Shown here piece by piece: positions 19,143 to 25,790 of a stretch of 64,000 nucleotides of DNA. The translations under genes were made by a program, and so were the position numbers. Numbering within the stretch: position 1 is the stretch's first letter; each line of letters begins with the position of its first letter. This DNA is from Lichenicoccus sp963693035 (GTDB lineage: Bacteria; Pseudomonadota; Alphaproteobacteria; Acetobacterales; Acetobacteraceae). The DNA lies in the NCBI GenBank assembly GCA_963693035.2, contig CAXMMQ010000006.1, positions 496,001 through 560,000 on the forward strand. The letters are read 5' to 3'. Under the pieces are notes generated by a model. That model had not been told where the DNA came from. It was given only the letters and a program-made list of their open reading frames with translations, and ran no database searches.

Positions 19143-19976
19143 TCAGGCGGCGGCCTTGCCTTGCGCAAAGGCCGCCGCCGCCGCGATCTGCTCTGTCGTC
19201 GGGGTCTGTCCCGTATAGAGGATGAACTGCTCGACCGCCTGCACGGTCTGGATTTCGGCACCGGTCACGATCCGCTTGCCGAGCGCCCGCGCAGCACGGA
19301 TCGTCGGGGTCTCCGACGGCAGCGCCACCACGTCAACCACGACCCGGGCCGCCTCCAGCGCCGCCTGCGGAAAGGCGAGGTCCACGGCCTCCGGGCCGCC
19401 CTCCATGCCGATCGGCGTCACGTTGATCAGCATCCCGGCCTGCAGATCGCCGAGTTCGGACGCCCAGTTGTAGCCGCAGGCCGTCGCCAGCGCGCTGCCG
19501 GTGGCCTGGTTGCGCGCGACGATGGTCCCGTTGGCGAAGCCATGGTCGCGCAGCGCGGAGGCCACCGCCCTGGCCATGCCGCCGCTGCCGGTGAGAAGAA
19601 ACGGGATCTCGGGGTCGATCGGCGTCTCGGCGATGAGCCGGACGATGGCGATATAGTCGGTGTTGTAGGCGTGCAGGTGGCCGTCGGTGTTGACGATGGT
19701 GTTCACCGAACCGATCGCCTGCGCCGACGGATCGAGGCTGTCCAGAAGCGGGATGACGGCTTCCTTGAACGGCATCGACACCGCGCAGCCCCGGATGCCG
19801 AGGGCCCGGATGCCTGCGATCGCACTCTCCAGGTCGCGGGTGCTGAACGCCTTGTAGAGGTAGTCGAGGCCCAGCGCCTCGTAGAGATGGTTGTGGAACC
19901 GGGTGCCGAAATTCCCCGGCCGCGCCGAGAGCGACATGCACAGCCGCGTCGTGCGGTTGATCGACAGCTTGCTCAT
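19143..19976 (-). CDS. shikimate dehydrogenase-like oxidoreductase
   Basis: 277 residues, close along its length to the shikimate dehydrogenase-like (SDH-L, HI0607-type) branch rather than to biosynthetic AroE. Seen: RLCMSLSARPGNFGTRFHN, ALGIRGCAVSMPFKEAVIPLLD (substrate Lys), SVNTIVNTDGHLHAYNTDY, nucleotide loop GSGGMARAVASAL, NVTPIGMEGG and a C-terminal QAVEQFILYTGQ. The true substrate of this branch is uncertain and activity on shikimate is low in studied members. Its stop lies 12 bp from the right end of the IS remnant. Confidence 0.85.
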   Translation of the reverse strand: MSKLSINRTTRLCMSLSARPGNFGTRFHNHLYEALGLDYLYKAFSTRDLESAIAGIRALGIRGCAVSMPFKEAVIPLLDSLDPSAQAIGSVNTIVNTDGHLHAYNTDYIAIVRLIAETPIDPEIPFLLTGSGGMARAVASALRDHGFANGTIVARNQATGSALATACGYNWASELGDLQAGMLINVTPIGMEGGPEAVDLAFPQAALEAARVVVDVVALPSETPTIRAARALGKRIVTGAEIQTVQAVEQFILYTGQTPTTEQIAAAAAFAQGKAAA

Positions 19977-19981
19977 GCCCG

Positions 19982-20524
19982 CTACCGCCCGTCAGACCCG
20001 CGCCAGCCGGGGCTGTGCGGATCGGCCAGGTTGAAATGGATCGCGCCGATCCCGGAGATCGCCAGGATCGCCGGACCGGTTGCGTGGCGCTTCACCCCGT
20101 CATAATGCGGCGTGCCGCCGACTCGCCGGACGAAGCCTCCGGCCTCGACTGGCACAGCGGCGTCCGGCGCGAAATCGGTGCCGCTGGCGACCCACCAGGT
20201 GCCGGAGAGGACGATGCAGAGCCGGTCGGTCTCGTAGGAGTGCGGCGCGCTCATTTAGCCGCGATGCCAGCGGATCAGGACGAAGTACTGGCCTGGTTGA
20301 TGCAGCCCGCCATGCAGGATGGCCTGCTCGGCGGTGCCGGGCAGAAAATTGTAGAGCTGCCGCCAGGAGATGGCGCCGGCCTGGACGACCCGCGTCATCG
20401 CCGGGTCCGCGCCCGCCGCGTCGGCGTCGCGCGACGTGAGCGACGCACCGGCCATTAGCACCGATGCCGCCAGCAGGTCAGGGCGCATCAACATGTCCAT
20501 CATGGCGGTCCCCCGGATCATCAT
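19982..20524 (-). pseudogene. exported cupin protein interrupted by an in-frame stop
   Basis: Two frames that are directly in phase and separated by a single TAA (20255-20257). Upstream part: signal-like MLMRPDLLAASVLMAGASL, then MTRVVQAGAISWRQ and QPGQYFVLIRWHRG; downstream part: MSAPHSYETDRLCIVLSGTWWVASG, GGFVRRVGGTPHYDGVK. Together they read as one cupin in which a residue (usually Tyr, TAC or TAT) before MSAPHS has become TAA. An ATG follows the stop at once, so restart could make a short product. Probably a recent nonsense mutation, or a sequencing error. Confidence 0.75.
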
Positions 20525-20611
20525 GCCGCCCGACCGTATGCGCCGCAATCGAGCTTCGGCGGCCATGGATGCGCAAACCCGCTTGACCTGCCCGGGCATT
20601 ATGACAATCTC

Positions 20612-20631
20612 ACCCAGTGAGACGAGTCTCA
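20612..20631. promoter_or_regulatory. palindromic operator candidate shared with 61499-61515
   Basis: Contains the perfect inverted repeat TGAGAC-GA-GTCTCA (20618-20631), overlapped by CTCAC-CCA-GTGAG (from 20609). Seventeen bases (ACCCAGTGAGACGAGTC) recur exactly at 61499-61515 upstream of the RND efflux remnant. The size and symmetry suit a TetR-type operator. It lies between the divergent cupin gene and the small zinc-ribbon gene. Confidence 0.5.
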
Positions 20632-20644
20632 GCCGGAGGCTAGA

Positions 20645-20827
20645 GTGGTTGTTGCGGAATTCAGATGCGTCGAATGCGGAGCCGACATCACCGCATGTGC
20701 GCCGCATGTCGGGCTCGGCAGTCGATGCGGCATCTGCCAGTGGCTGGACGCGATGCCGGATGCACGGGATCGCGACGGATTGCGTCGGCAGATGCTCGGG
20801 ATTGGACTGATCGGCCCGACGCGCTGA
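20645..20827 (+). CDS. small zinc-ribbon-like protein
   Basis: 60 residues from a GTG start. It contains two Cys pairs, FRCVECGADI and RCGICQW, spaced like a zinc ribbon, then a short acidic helix (DAMPDARDRDGLRRQ). The role is unknown. Its start lies 14 bp from the palindromic operator candidate. It is the first plus-strand gene of a fragmentary region, so it may or may not be active. Confidence 0.45.
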   Translation: MVVAEFRCVECGADITACAPHVGLGSRCGICQWLDAMPDARDRDGLRRQMLGIGLIGPTR

Positions 20828-20889
20828 GGCCCTCGCCCCCGGGTTGAAGGCCCGCGGACATCCAGGGCGCCACCGAAGCCCGACCCGGA

Positions 20890-21138
20890 GTGGCCGGTAT
20901 TACTGACTGGACGCTCGCCGGGCTGGCGCCGCTGCCCGCGCTGCTGATCGCGGTGCCGCGGCGGCACGGCGTATTGGCTGGTCGCCGTCCGATTGGCTCC
21001 GGCGTCGCCGTCCTCTGCCTCGAGCTGATAACGTTCGCCTGCGACCAGAGCGCGTTCATCGACCTGCCACTCCGCCTCGCCTTGCTGACGCTGCCGGGCA
21101 CCTTCCTGCTGGCGCTGTTCCTGGAGCGCTGGCTGTGA
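20890..21138 (+). CDS. MrpF/MnhF-like antiporter subunit
   Basis: 82 residues from a GTG start. Hydrophobic throughout, with the MrpF pattern APLPALLIAVPRRHGVLAGR, then a second and third membrane segment ending QSAFIDLPLRLALLTLPGTF. MrpF is a small subunit of multi-subunit Na+/H+ antiporters or Mbh-type complexes. It overlaps the next gene by GTGA. The upstream subunits (A, C, D, E) are absent, so on its own it is probably not functional. Confidence 0.65.
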   Translation: MAGITDWTLAGLAPLPALLIAVPRRHGVLAGRRPIGSGVAVLCLELITFACDQSAFIDLPLRLALLTLPGTFLLALFLERWL

Positions 21139-21430
21139 CGAAGGCCGCCATCGACGTGCTGCTGGCAGCAGTCGTGCTCGCCTCCTGGCTTGGCTGCCTC
21201 GGCTTCGCGCCGCTGCGCAGCCCACTCGACCGGCTGCAGTGCTCCAGCTTCGTCGATGCGGTCGCCGGCAGCATGATGGCGATCATCGGCTTTCTCGCCG
21301 ATGGCCTCTCCACGCGCTCGGGCAAGATGCTGGTGATCGGGGCGCTCGGCATCCTGGTCGGCGCCGCCGTCTCGCATGCCGCCGCCCGGGCCATGGTGCA
21401 GCGAAGCGCAAGTCCGATGACGCCAGCCGA
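21135..21430 (+). pseudogene. MrpG/MnhG-like antiporter subunit, frame lost at the end
   Basis: About 95 residues of MrpG character from a GTG overlapping the previous stop: LASWLGCLGFAPLRSPLDRLQC, SSFVDAVAGSMMAIIGFLADG, LVIGALGILVGAAVSHAAAR. The frame does not stop where the next gene begins; it runs on into unrelated sequence as far as the IS fragment, which suggests a late frameshift. It is part of the Mrp/Mbh remnant. Confidence 0.6.
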
Positions 21431-21690
21431 TGACGCTCATGCCGGCGCTGCTGCTGCTGCTCGCAGCCGTTTCAGGCGCTGGCGTGGTGTTCTCGCGCAC
21501 GCCGCGCCGTCAGGTGATGGCGTTGTCGGCCAACGGTCTGGTGCTGTCGCTGCTGTTCATGGTGCTGCAGGCGCCCGACGTCGCCTTTGCCGAGAGCGCT
21601 GTCGGCACGGTCGCCACGCCGCTGCTGTTCCTGGTCGTCATCGCCAGCGTTCGGATGGATCGCAGGCCCCGAAGGATGCGCAGAAATGCG
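21430..21690 (+). pseudogene. DUF4040 (MbhD-like) subunit fragment
   Basis: About 85 residues typical of the DUF4040 domain found at the end of MrpA or as MbhD: LMPALLLLLAAVSGAGVVFS, GLVLSLLFMVLQAPDVAFAE (conserved Ala-Pro-Asp-Val-Ala), ESAVGTVATPLLFLVV. The open frame continues beyond the domain to 21849 without homology, so the natural end has been lost or shifted. It starts directly after the MrpG-like sequence, the standard order in Mbh-type operons. Confidence 0.6.
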
Positions 21691-21820
21691 TCCGCGCACG
21701 CGGCTCGCGCTCTTCGCCCTGGGCTGCCTCTGCGTGCTGCCCAGGATCGCCTGGGTCGCCCTGCACATCCCGACCTTCGGCGCCCACCCGCTGCCCTATG
21801 GCGACGCGGTTTCCGCGTGA
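21686..21820 (+). pseudogene. MbhE/MrpB-like N-terminal fragment cut by an IS remnant
   Basis: 44 residues: one membrane segment (RLALFALGCLCVLPRIAWVAL) and then HIPTFGAHPLPYGDA, the kind of sequence that starts MbhE-like or MrpB N-terminal subunits. The frame ends at once where the IS right-end fragment begins (21821). The rest of the antiporter operon is missing downstream. Confidence 0.5.
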
Positions 21821-21956
21821 GACCAAGGCCAAGACCGAGTGGACCTTGATCGCTCTCGCCTACAACTGCAGGCGGTTACACCGCCTGCAGCCAGCATGAC
21901 CAGCCAAGTGGGTTCGCTCCGCCCGCCCAACCAACACGCAGACCCGACAGGCTGCC
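21821..21956 (+). mobile_element. right-end fragment of the IS1182-like element
   Basis: 136 bp nearly identical to the last part of the element at 18169-19131: the same transposase C-terminus (EWTLIALAYNCRRLHRLQPA), the same 3' noncoding part and the same end CCGACAGGCTGCC. It lies in the same orientation as the first copy and cuts the Mrp/Mbh remnant. Confidence 0.85.
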
Positions 21957-21991
21957 AGCCAGCTTCCCCTGTCGAGCGGGCGGGAGGCAGA

Positions 21992-22240
21992 TCAGTTCTT
22001 CTTGCCGCCTTGCGCCGGCACGATGCCATGGGTCGCGAGAAGCGCCTGCAGGCAGGACAAGGCCACGGTGTAGTCGCCGAAGGTCGTCAGGTGGCGCTCC
22101 AGCAGGATCGCGACATCCGACGCCGGGCGGGTCTCGAGAGCTGCCAATTCCGGAGGGATCTCATCGGTCGTCGCCTGCAGCCGCTCGGTTGCGTGCTGCA
22201 GGTTGACCACGCACCGACGCCAGTTCTCTGCGGTCTTCAT
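21992..22240 (-). CDS. small protein coupled to a sensor kinase, unknown
   Basis: 82 residues from the ATG at 22240, which overlaps the histidine kinase stop by ATGA. Predicted helical: NWRRCVVNLQHATERLQATTDE, then DVAILLERHLTTFGDYTVALSCLQALL. No family recognised. Its position as third gene after the response regulator and kinase suggests a role linked to that system. Confidence 0.55.
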   Translation of the reverse strand: MKTAENWRRCVVNLQHATERLQATTDEIPPELAALETRPASDVAILLERHLTTFGDYTVALSCLQALLATHGIVPAQGGKKN

Positions 22241-23733
22241 GTCGGATCGATCTTTCGGATTGGATGCCCGTCCTGCAAGTTGCGCAGGATCCATGGCATT
22301 GCCGGCGTGCAGTGCACGTCGATGATGCAACCGGGAGCTGTGTCACCGATCTCCAGCCTGAAGCCGTGCAGTGCCATCACCGATGCAACCAGGCTCAGGC
22401 CCAGCCCGCTGCCCGGCACGCTGCGGCTGCGTTCGGATCGGTAGAACCGCTGCAGCACGCGGTCGCGCTCGCCCGGCAGGATGCCGGGCCCGCGATCCTC
22501 TATGCGTATGCGCAAACCGTATACCTCGGCGGTCAGCGACAGCTTCACCGCCGTATGCACCGGCGCGAACTTGATGGCGTTGTCCAGCAGGTTGCCGACT
22601 GCCTCGAGCAGCATGTCATGGTCGCCGATTACGATAGCCCCGGAGTGGATGTCGGGCCGCAGGGTCACGCCCTTCTCCTCGGCCAGTGGCTCGTAAAGCT
22701 CGACCGCCTCCGTCAGCACCTCGGCGAGGTCGAGGCGCGCGAAGGCCTCGCGCCGGCGCCCGTGATCGATGGCGCTGATGCGCAGCACGCTCGACACCAC
22801 CGCCAGTGCCTGATCCACCGACGCGATGGCTCGGTCGGCGGCACTCTGGAAGTCATCCCGCGTCATGGCTTCTTCTCGCGAGCGCTCGAGGCGGTTGCGT
22901 ACGCGTGTCAGCGGCGTCCGGAGGTCGTGCGCAATGCTGTCGCTGACGCCGCGGACGCCTTCAATCAGGCGCTCGATCTCGTCGAGCATGCCATTCACCG
23001 CGATCGACAGGCGGTCCAGGTCATCACCAGTGCCCTGCACCGGCAGGCGCCCGCTCAGATGACCCTGCATGATCCGTGCAATCGCCCCATGCACGGACGC
23101 CACCCGGCTCTGCGCCCGCCAGGCGAGCCAGGTGCCCCCGGCCAGGGAGAGCAGCAGGGTCGGCGCCAGGCCAAGCATCAGCGCCCGGCGGATGATGTCC
23201 TGCACGTCCTCGAGCTCGTCGATGTCGTAGCCGATGACCAGCACCCGCGACGCGTCCACCGGCACGGCCACCGCTCGCACCACCTCGGGATCATCGCCGT
23301 CATGGTCGCGGTCGATCCCCTTGAACACCGCCCGGTGCGCACGCCCGTCGATCGGAAGTCGCTTCGGAAACCCTTGCAGGTTGCCGGAGAGGTGACCGCC
23401 ATCGAGCCGGAACAGCCCGGCATAGCGAACGCCATGCGGATCGTCGGCGAGCCACGCCGCAAGCTGCGACACGACCTCGGCCGTCGGCGCCTGCATCAGC
23501 GCGTGCGCCTCGAGCACGACCGTCCTGTCGATCTTCTGGCGTTCGTGCACGGCGGTCTGCCAATAGATGAAACCGAACAGCAGAAGGGCCATCGCCGTGA
23601 AACCGGCCGCAATCGAAAGCGTCCACCGGAACACCGAGGTGGAAGCTGCCCGACGCAGGCGGCGCATCAGGCTGGCCTCCGGACCGGCGCCCGGCGAGGC
23701 AGCAGCCCGCGGCGACGCGCTACGGTTCGACAC
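22237..23733 (-). CDS. sensor histidine kinase
   Basis: 498 residues. Membrane protein: TM1 at about 36-58 (LSIAAGFTAMALLLFGFIYW), a periplasmic sensor of about 120 residues, TM2 (MLGLAPTLLLSLAGGTWLAW), HAMP, then DHp with phospho-His in SDSIAHDLRTPLTR and ATPase domain (NLLDNAIKFAP, EDRGPGILPGERD, GSGLGLSLV). It autophosphorylates and passes phosphate to the response regulator encoded 18 bp upstream. The signal is unknown. Confidence 0.93.
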   Translation of the reverse strand: MSNRSASPRAAASPGAGPEASLMRRLRRAASTSVFRWTLSIAAGFTAMALLLFGFIYWQTAVHERQKIDRTVVLEAHALMQAPTAEVVSQLAAWLADDPHGVRYAGLFRLDGGHLSGNLQGFPKRLPIDGRAHRAVFKGIDRDHDGDDPEVVRAVAVPVDASRVLVIGYDIDELEDVQDIIRRALMLGLAPTLLLSLAGGTWLAWRAQSRVASVHGAIARIMQGHLSGRLPVQGTGDDLDRLSIAVNGMLDEIERLIEGVRGVSDSIAHDLRTPLTRVRNRLERSREEAMTRDDFQSAADRAIASVDQALAVVSSVLRISAIDHGRRREAFARLDLAEVLTEAVELYEPLAEEKGVTLRPDIHSGAIVIGDHDMLLEAVGNLLDNAIKFAPVHTAVKLSLTAEVYGLRIRIEDRGPGILPGERDRVLQRFYRSERSRSVPGSGLGLSLVASVMALHGFRLEIGDTAPGCIIDVHCTPAMPWILRNLQDGHPIRKIDPT

Positions 23734-23751
23734 CGTCCGTGTTCCGGCGCT

Positions 23752-24429
23752 TCAGGACGGCGACTTCAGGACGAACCCCACGCCACGCACGTTCGAGATC
23801 AGTTCCTCCTCGCAGTTCCAATCGAGCTTGCGGCGCAGGCGGCCCATATGGACATCCACCAGATTGGAGCGGGGCGGAAAGTTGTAGCTCCAGACATCCT
23901 CGAACAGCATCGTCCGGGTCACGGTCTGGCCGACGCGCCGCATCATGTATTCGAGCAGCCGCAACTCGCGCGGCAGCAACTCGAGGATGCGGCCGCCACG
24001 TCGCGCCGTGTGAGTGATCAGGTTGAGTTCCAGCGGTCCGACGCGGAGCAACGTCTGTGCGCTGCTGACCGGCCGGCGCAGGAGAGCCTCGATGCGGGCA
24101 GCAAGCTCGCTGAGCGCGAACGGCTTGCCGAGATAGTCGTCGCCGCCGGCGCGCAATCCGCGGACGCGATCGTCGATTTCGGACAGGGCGCTCAGCACCA
24201 GTGCCGGGGTGTGGATCTCGTTGCGTCGCAGCGTGCCCAGGATCGCCAGGCCATCAAGCCCTGGGAGCATCCGGTCGACCACCAGCACGTCGGCACGTCC
24301 GACCGAAGCCTGGGTGAGGCCGTCGGGACCGTTGGTCACGCACTCGACCTCGTAGCCGCGGCTGCGGAAATATCCCGCCACCTCGTCGACCGTTTCCACA
24401 TCATCCTCGATCAGCAGCATGCGGCTCAT
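23752..24429 (-). CDS. OmpR-family response regulator
   Basis: 225 residues. Receiver domain with acidic pocket LLIEDDVET, phospho-Asp in VLVVDRMLPGLDGL, and a conserved Lys in YLGKPFALSEL; C-terminal winged helix (PLELNLITHTARRG, LLPRELRLLEYMM, VDVHMGRLRRKLD). First gene of a three-gene run with the kinase and a small protein. Its promoter would lie in the 135 bp upstream (24430-24564). Confidence 0.94.
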   Translation of the reverse strand: MSRMLLIEDDVETVDEVAGYFRSRGYEVECVTNGPDGLTQASVGRADVLVVDRMLPGLDGLAILGTLRRNEIHTPALVLSALSEIDDRVRGLRAGGDDYLGKPFALSELAARIEALLRRPVSSAQTLLRVGPLELNLITHTARRGGRILELLPRELRLLEYMMRRVGQTVTRTMLFEDVWSYNFPPRSNLVDVHMGRLRRKLDWNCEEELISNVRGVGFVLKSPS

Positions 24430-24564
24430 GGACTTCCTGCGTCGTGCCGTCGGGGAAGATGGGCCAGGATGCCCCGTTTAGGCGAAGTGTCGCGGATCCA
24501 GGCATACAGTCATGGCACCGCAAGCGCCGACTGCCAGTAAATTCGCGTTCAGAGTCTCGCCGGT

Positions 24565-25632
24565 CTACCGGCCGGGACTATGGTCGCGATAGCGGCTCCA
24601 GTGCGTCGCGAGTGCGATCACCACCGGGCTCGCAACGCGGTAGGCGCTGTCCAGCGACGGCACGTAGGCGGAATATCCGGTGCCACCGCCTTCCTCCTGC
24701 GCCAGCAGCGCGTCCGGTGTCTGGCCGGGCGGGGGCATGTCGTAGTTGCTCGCAGTGCGCAGCACCAAGACGCGCGAGAGATCCACCCTGTGCGCCTGCG
24801 ACAGGAAGGTCAGCGCCTGCATCATGCCGCCATCCTCCTCGGCGGTGGTGGCAAAGACGCCCTGCCCGTGGGTCCAGTAGCGCACCCACTGCTCGGCCCA
24901 GTCATTCATGCGACCGCCGACCCAGAAGATGCCGGAGGCGAGCGTGTCGCCCTCCAGCACGAACGGCGGCCGCTGCGCCGCCGCATCCGCGGTGTAGCGG
25001 GAGCGGATCGCCTGCAGCGGCGCGCTATCCGGCAACGCGATGTCGCGGGTCAGACTGTAGGCCCAATCCACCAGGCCGCCATCGAGCGTGTACATCGAGG
25101 TGCCCCAGATCCCGGACGCATCCGGTGCGGGCTGCTGGAACGGGATGCTGCGGGTCAGCGGTACGTAGCCGGTGCTCCAGCCGGAAGGTATCTCGCGCGC
25201 GTCGATCTCATGCGCCTCGCCGGTGACCACATGCTTCGCCCAGGCCGCGGACGCCACCGATCCGACCGCAGGATCGATCCCCGCGATTCCCGCCAGCACG
25301 AAATAGGCATGGGTCAGGTCGAACCGCGGATCATCCCCGAGTGCCGTGATCGAAGCCGCCATCCGCGCCGGCCCCTCGCCGCTCACCATCCCGAGCACCC
25401 CGAGCCGCGCATTGAAGCGCAGCGGATGATACCCCTGCGGAAAAGCCATTACGGTGCGCAACGGCAACCGCTCGACCCAATCCTGAAACTCGCCGGGTAT
25501 GTCCCCGGTATCAGCGCCCGACTCGAACGTGGTCACCACCACCACGCGCACCGGAATACGCCCCGCCGCCTGCGCCGCACCGCCCAGAAGCAGCGAGACG
25601 GCGAAGCCGGCAAGCAGCGAGCCGCGCATCAC
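24565..25632 (-). CDS. purine nucleoside permease (NUP family) homologue
   Basis: 355 residues with an N-terminal signal peptide (LLAGFAVSLLLGGAAQAAG). The rest matches the NUP family: PVRVVVVTTFESGADTGDIPGEF, EFQDWVERLPL, YFVLAGIAGIDP, GSVASAAWAKHVV, TAEEDGGMMQAL and a C-terminal ASPVVIALATHWSRYRD. Fungal and bacterial members are named purine nucleoside permeases, but the sequence looks like a soluble exported protein related to nucleoside phosphorylases, so the transport role is doubtful. It may handle purine nucleosides in the periplasm. Confidence 0.8.
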   Translation of the reverse strand: MMRGSLLAGFAVSLLLGGAAQAAGRIPVRVVVVTTFESGADTGDIPGEFQDWVERLPLRTVMAFPQGYHPLRFNARLGVLGMVSGEGPARMAASITALGDDPRFDLTHAYFVLAGIAGIDPAVGSVASAAWAKHVVTGEAHEIDAREIPSGWSTGYVPLTRSIPFQQPAPDASGIWGTSMYTLDGGLVDWAYSLTRDIALPDSAPLQAIRSRYTADAAAQRPPFVLEGDTLASGIFWVGGRMNDWAEQWVRYWTHGQGVFATTAEEDGGMMQALTFLSQAHRVDLSRVLVLRTASNYDMPPPGQTPDALLAQEEGGGTGYSAYVPSLDSAYRVASPVVIALATHWSRYRDHSPGR

Positions 25633-25684
25633 GCGACGAGACCGTCCGAGAATGTGCTATGCTGAGACACACTTGCGTCTTTGG

Positions 25685-25760
25685 CGCCGCCCGTCGTGTC
25701 GTCCGAGAACCGGAGCGGAGCGGCCCTCCGGACATGGGCACCGGAAGCCGCGTCGGATGA
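25685..25760. repeat. intergenic repeat, copy C (short)
   Basis: About 75 bp between two minus-strand genes, sharing ACCGGAGCGGAGCGGCC and GGCACCGGA..CGTGTCGGAT-like blocks with copy B at 5718-5844. It lacks both ends of the longer copies. Noncoding. Confidence 0.5.
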
Positions 25761-25790
25761 CCAGCGTAGTAGCATTATCGGATGGTCTCC

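Noticed and set aside
22264..24540. A 758-residue plus-strand frame opposite the two-component genes
   Set aside because: It is the antisense of well-recognised kinase and regulator genes, with His/Gln/Arg-rich shadow composition and no domain.
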